DNA of 64,000 nucleotides from assembly GCF_037055325.1 (NCBI RefSeq), contig NZ_CP146373.1, positions 3,100,001 through 3,164,000 on the forward strand, in the 5' to 3' direction. A program made the translations under genes and the position numbers. A model generated the notes under the pieces. The model was not told the origin of the DNA. It saw only the letters and a program-made list of their open reading frames with translations, and searched no databases. The stretch's first letter is position 1; every line of letters begins with the position of its first letter. This document shows, piece after piece, positions 60,355 to 64,000 of the stretch. Source of the DNA: Arachnia propionica (GTDB taxonomy: Bacteria; Actinomycetota; Actinomycetes; Propionibacteriales; Propionibacteriaceae).

Positions 60355-61632
60355 GTGCCGAGCCAAGCCAGGACATGGGTCAGGCCGCTCGCTGTGGTGG
60401 CGGCCTTTCTGCTCCCGATCCTCGCGACCATCGCCCTGTACCTTCCCAGCGGGCTGCTGATGCCGGCCCGTCTGGTGGTGGTGCTGCTGGCGGGGATCGC
60501 GGTGGTGCAGTTCCTTTTCCACCGCGGGCCGCTTCCCAGGGGCGTCGGCGTCGCGGTGGGTGCGGTATGCGTCGTGCTCATCACCTGCGGGGTCGTGGGG
60601 GCTATTCGGTTCCCAGGGGCGTCGTCGGTCGAGGTGGCGACGATGTTCTTCCTACTGCTCGGGCTGGCCGCCTCCCTGATTCTCTCGGACTCCCTCCGTT
60701 TCGTCGGGGCACTGATCGCAGGGTGGGAGGTTTCGGCCACGCTGGCGGCTATGGTCGCGCTCTGGGAGGTCGTGACCGCCAAGCATCTGCCGCTCAGCGT
60801 CGGTACCCGTTCCTTCGAGGGCGTTGAGAACTGGAACGAGATCACGTCCTTCTTCGACAACCCAAACCTCTACGCCTACCACTGCGTCGTCGCGCTCCTG
60901 GTGCTGCCGATCGCGTGGAGTGTGCTGGGACGTTCTCGGTGGCGGTGGGCGCTGCCTGTTCAGGGTGTGCTGCTGGCCGGACTGCTGGTGCGGTCCCACG
61001 GTCAGATGGCGTTCATGGCATTCGCTCTGGGCGCTATCTGGTGGTGTACGAGGTCGCGGTGGGGACGGATCACGTTGCTGGGTGGGCTCGTCGCCATAGC
61101 GGGCACCATGGCCCTGCGGTTGCCCCCCGGGTGGAACCTGTACCGTTTCGTGGAGGTTGCCCTCGACGGCCTCCGCTGGGAGGACAAATCGTCCTATATC
61201 CGCGCACATCTGGTGCAGAGCGGCTGGTGGATCTCGGAACGCACCGGCTTCCTCGGCGCAGGACCCGGGGGATTCGAACGGATGGCCCTCGACGAGGCGA
61301 ATCCCCACCGGTCGACAGGATTCTCGAATGCCCACTGGGGAATGATCGAGGTGCTCGTCAACTACGGGGCCCCAACCCTGGTGGTGCTGTTGGCTGTCCT
61401 GATCGTCGGGGTGGTGTGGGCGGTGCGTTCCGCGCGGAGGCTGCGGATCGGTGGCGACTCTGTAGGATCCGCGGTGATGTTCGGGGCGGGGGTGCTGGCG
61501 TTGACTCTGCCGGTGGTGTCCATGTCGCACTCGACGTGGTTGGTGCAGCCGCTGACCTCGGTGCATCTGATGATCATGGTGGCCGCCTTCGCCGTCGGCG
61601 GACGCCGCCTCGGGAAGCTGGAAGAATCTTGA
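60355..61632 (+). CDS. Wzy/O-antigen-polymerase-like membrane protein
   Basis: 425 residues from the GTG at 60355; an in-frame start 34 codons earlier reads through the promoter. About 10 hydrophobic segments. The motif GPGGFERMALDEANPHRSTGFSNAHWGMIEVLVNYG (late HN-like loop, H-W-G-M-I-E) corresponds to the Wzy/ligase signature. It would polymerise units flipped by the next gene. A second polymerase is at 55937, so the locus may make two polymers or use one as a ligase. Confidence 0.82.
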   Translation: MPSQARTWVRPLAVVAAFLLPILATIALYLPSGLLMPARLVVVLLAGIAVVQFLFHRGPLPRGVGVAVGAVCVVLITCGVVGAIRFPGASSVEVATMFFLLLGLAASLILSDSLRFVGALIAGWEVSATLAAMVALWEVVTAKHLPLSVGTRSFEGVENWNEITSFFDNPNLYAYHCVVALLVLPIAWSVLGRSRWRWALPVQGVLLAGLLVRSHGQMAFMAFALGAIWWCTRSRWGRITLLGGLVAIAGTMALRLPPGWNLYRFVEVALDGLRWEDKSSYIRAHLVQSGWWISERTGFLGAGPGGFERMALDEANPHRSTGFSNAHWGMIEVLVNYGAPTLVVLLAVLIVGVVWAVRSARRLRIGGDSVGSAVMFGAGVLALTLPVVSMSHSTWLVQPLTSVHLMIMVAAFAVGGRRLGKLEES

Positions 61633-61636
61633 CGTG

Positions 61637-62947
61637 ATGATTGAGAAGCTCCGCGACAAGTTGTCGAAGCACGAGTTCCTGAAACACGTGCTGGTGCTCA
61701 TGAGCGGCACCACCATCGCGCAGGCCATTCCGATCGCGGCCTCCCCCATCATCTCGCGTCTCTACTCACCTCACGAGGTGGGTGTGTCCACGATTTTCAT
61801 GTCCTTCGTGACGGGACTGGTGACGGTGTGCACGGGACGCTACGAACTGGCCGTCGTACTGCCCCCCGAGGAGCCCGAGGCGCGGGCGCTGGTGAAGTTG
61901 TCGCAGCGGGTCAGCACCTGGGTCTGCGCCATTGCCGGTGCCGTCCTGCTGTTGTTCGCGGCCCCCATCAGCGAGGCCGTCAATGCCCCCGAGGTGAGGT
62001 TCTGGCTGCCTTTCGCCGGGCTGGTGGCCTGGGCCTACGCCCAGGTGTCGATCTTCAACTACTGGTGCAACCGCCGCAAGAAGTACCGGCTGATGGGCAC
62101 CAACCGGATCAACCAGCAGGCCACCACCGTCAGCACCCAGCTCGGCATGGGGTTCCTCCACTTCGGGACCACGGGACTGATCGTCTCCACGCTGCTGGGA
62201 CAGCTGGCGGCTAGCTTCACCATGTGGCTCAAGAACCACTCCGAGGTGAAGGAACAGCCGATCGCCTCGCTGAAAGCCGTCGCCTCCGAACACAGGAAGA
62301 TGCCGCTGGCAAACGCCCCGGTGGCAGCCCTCGACGCGGTTCGCACGGAGGGCACTCCGCTCATGATGGCCGCGATGTTCTCAACGGCAGCGACGGGCCA
62401 GTTCGGGCAGGCCTGGAAACTGCTGCAAACCCCCGCCAGCCTGATCAACACGAGCCTGTCGCAGGTGTTCTTCAGGTCGTTGGCGACAACCCCCCGCGGT
62501 CACATGTCGTCGCTGGTGCGTAAGAGCATTCTGCGTTCCGCACTCATCGGCGCGATCCCTTTCCTCATCATTTTCTTCGCCTCCCCGCCGCTGTTTCCTT
62601 TCATATTCGGCGAGCGCTGGGCGGAGGCCGGTTTGATCGGCTCCGCCCTGGTTCCGTGGCTGTACGTGAACTTCATCACCTCACCAATCTCCATGTTGTT
62701 CGTGGTAGCACGCAGACAGGGAATCCAGCTCTGGTTCGCAATCCCGTTCACCGCCACCCCGTTCGTGTCGATGTTCCTATTCCACGACACCATCCTCCAA
62801 GGCATCTGGGCGCTGTCCCTGGCCATGGCGACGATGCTGCTGGTGTTCTTGGGGCTGGCGCTGTGGGTGGCGCACTCCTACGACCGGGAGGCCGAACCCG
62901 AGGCCGACACGCCCGCCGAGCCCGCCGAGGAGCAGACCGCCGACTGA
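61637..62947 (+). CDS. Polysaccharide flippase, MOP superfamily (Wzx-like)
   Basis: 436 residues. ATG at 61637 (GTG three bases before is also possible). SGTTIAQAIPIAASPIISRLYSPHEVGVSTIFMSF is the conserved flippase N-terminus; about 12 helices follow, including TSLSQVFFRSLATTPRGHMSS. The tail is acidic and Pro/Ala-rich. It starts five bases after the Wzy-like stop. It exports lipid-linked repeat units. Confidence 0.88.
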   Translation: MIEKLRDKLSKHEFLKHVLVLMSGTTIAQAIPIAASPIISRLYSPHEVGVSTIFMSFVTGLVTVCTGRYELAVVLPPEEPEARALVKLSQRVSTWVCAIAGAVLLLFAAPISEAVNAPEVRFWLPFAGLVAWAYAQVSIFNYWCNRRKKYRLMGTNRINQQATTVSTQLGMGFLHFGTTGLIVSTLLGQLAASFTMWLKNHSEVKEQPIASLKAVASEHRKMPLANAPVAALDAVRTEGTPLMMAAMFSTAATGQFGQAWKLLQTPASLINTSLSQVFFRSLATTPRGHMSSLVRKSILRSALIGAIPFLIIFFASPPLFPFIFGERWAEAGLIGSALVPWLYVNFITSPISMLFVVARRQGIQLWFAIPFTATPFVSMFLFHDTILQGIWALSLAMATMLLVFLGLALWVAHSYDREAEPEADTPAEPAEEQTAD

Positions 62948-62950
62948 CCG

Positions 62951-63204
62951 GCGGGCCGTCTTCTTGAGACTTGTTCCACCGCCCGGAGCGCGGCTCCTCG
63001 CAGCCCGGTCCAGCTTTCAGGTGCCTCCACCACGCGGCACAGTCGCTCCACTTCCGCGTCTGCCCCGCTCGGGCTGAGCAGGTCGTAGGTCACCACACAG
63101 TTCCACGAGCCCTTGTCGAGGGGCGGGGTCTGCGGATCATGAACCGTCGGGCCGAGGCCTTCGAGCTGATCCGCGTGGTGTTCTGACCCCCGCGGGGTTG
63201 CCGG
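62951..63204 (-). other. Open frame without start, continuing past the CapD-like stop
   Basis: After the CapD-like stop (63205-63207), the same frame stays open to 62878 and reads EHHADQLEGLGPTVHDPQTPPLDKGSWNCVVTYDLLSPSGADAEVERLCRVVEAP. Codon choice looks coding. No ATG/GTG with a ribosome site before the GTG at 63096. It could be a remnant of another gene or a readthrough tail. Confidence 0.3.
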
Positions 63205-64000
63205 TCAGCTCTCGGGGCGTTCCAGTTCGATGCCGTCGAGCCCCGCGCTGGCCTCCTGCCGCGACTTCTCCCGTGCTGCTTCCGCGTTGCGCTGATGGGT
63301 GAGCGTCGCCAGCGACTCCGGGTCGGAGCCATCGACGGTGTCCAACAGCGCCGGGTCGAGCGGCGGGACGCTGACCCGGTTGATCAGCTCGTGGCTGGTG
63401 GCGGTGCGTTCCTCGTCGCCGCTGAATAGCACCTCGTGCATCTTCTCGTTGGGACGCAGACCCGTGAAGATGATCTTGATGTCCTTCCCGGAGCGGCGGA
63501 TGAGACCCTTGGCGACGTCGAGGATGCGCACGGGTTCGCCCATGTCGAGCACCAGCACGTCGGCGGGCCGCCCGATGGCGCCGGCCTGGATGGTCAGCTC
63601 GCAGGCCTCCGGAATGGTCATGAAGTAGCGGGTGATGTCGGGGTGGGTGACGGTCAGCGGCCCTCCCGCCTCGATCTGAGCGGTGAAGGTGTGCAGCATC
63701 GAGCCACGCGAACCCAGCACGTTGCCGAACCGCACCGAAAGCCAGGTGCGTCCCGTCTTGTGGGCGTAGAACGCGGTCAGTTCCTCGGCCAGGCGTTTGG
63801 TTTTGCCCAGCACGCTGGTGGCGTCGGCGGCTTTGTCGGTGGAGACGTTGACGAGCCGCTGCACCCCGTACTTCTCGGCTGCGCGCAGCACGTTGAGGGT
63901 GCCGAGGGTGTTGGTCTTCCAGCCTTCGAGGGGGTACTGCTCCAGCATCGGGAGGTGCTTGAGTGCCGCGGCGTGGAAGAGCACGTCGGGGCGGTGATCG
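63205..64000 (-). CDS. CapD/FlaA1-type nucleotide-sugar epimerase-dehydratase (5' end cut)
   Basis: 265 residues remain; the start lies beyond the edge. DHRPDVLFHAAALKHLPMLE, VNVSTDKAADATSVLGKTKRLAEEL, RFGNVLGSRGSM, PDITRYFMTIPEA and GLRPNEKMHEVLF are the SDR-type dehydratase motifs of CapD/PglF (dehydratase T/SxxxK, ...). These convert UDP-GlcNAc to a 4-keto-6-deoxy sugar for bacillosamine/FucNAc-type residues, membrane-associated in full form. It is convergent with the flippase at 61637. Confidence 0.87.
   Translation of the reverse strand, partial: DHRPDVLFHAAALKHLPMLEQYPLEGWKTNTLGTLNVLRAAEKYGVQRLVNVSTDKAADATSVLGKTKRLAEELTAFYAHKTGRTWLSVRFGNVLGSRGSMLHTFTAQIEAGGPLTVTHPDITRYFMTIPEACELTIQAGAIGRPADVLVLDMGEPVRILDVAKGLIRRSGKDIKIIFTGLRPNEKMHEVLFSGDEERTATSHELINRVSVPPLDPALLDTVDGSDPESLATLTHQRNAEAAREKSRQEASAGLDGIELERPES

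Overview
The window is high-GC actinobacterial DNA. It carries type VII secretion (T7SS) genes, cell-surface adhesins with Pro/Thr-rich ends, GT2/GT4/Wzx/Wzy polysaccharide genes, many ATGA/GTGA gene overlaps and several apparently leaderless starts. The gene mix (DUF5979 adhesins, DUF6507 and WXG100-like proteins, MinD-like T7SS ATPases) fits a Propionibacteriales/Actinomycetales-type host. No rRNA, tRNA or housekeeping gene fixes the species, so this is inference.

Layout. (1) 1-7,676: polysaccharide genes: a cut-off GT2, a large membrane protein, a GT14-like transferase, a MOP flippase, a second GT2 and a secreted GH16 hydrolase. (2) 7,679-23,947: T7SS region. It has an Imm33/DUF2185-like protein, an LpqN-like protein, a DUF6507-like/toxin cassette, two WXG100-like proteins and a MinD-like ATPase. 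Divergently transcribed is a core operon of a small membrane protein, EccD, a MinD-like protein that lacks the Walker lysines, and EccC. A HicA/HicB-like toxin-antitoxin group and a second copy of the MinD-like ATPase follow. EccB, EccE and a mycosin protease are not seen. (3) 24,303-36,911: three paralogous secreted adhesins, interrupted by a frame-shifted metallopeptidase, a NarL/histidine-kinase pair, a CPBP protease between palindromic repeats, and a YbaK protein. (4) 37,403-42,136: a second T7SS effector cassette with two WXG100-like proteins, DUF6507 and a 1,189-residue presumed toxin. (5) 42,147-54,709: accessory genes: TetR/MFS/rifampin-phosphotransferase-like operon, hypothetical secreted and membrane proteins, an MFS/ArsR module bracketed by duplicated methyltransferase sequence, and two Q/P-rich membrane proteins. 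(6) 54,768-64,000: exopolysaccharide genes: two glycosyltransferases, two Wzy-like polymerases, Wzz-like, nucleotide-sugar dehydrogenase, Wzx, and a cut-off CapD/FlaA1-like epimerase-dehydratase.

How the genes may work together. The two DUF6507-toxin cassettes and two Esx pairs look like paralogous substrate sets for one EccC/EccD machine, with two MinD-like ATPases driven by almost identical promoters. All three adhesins end exactly at an LPxTG motif with no membrane anchor behind it, which is the most unusual surface-protein feature here. The two polysaccharide segments at the edges bracket about 47 kb of accessory DNA. Functions are read from recognisable motifs and gene order; no searches were run.
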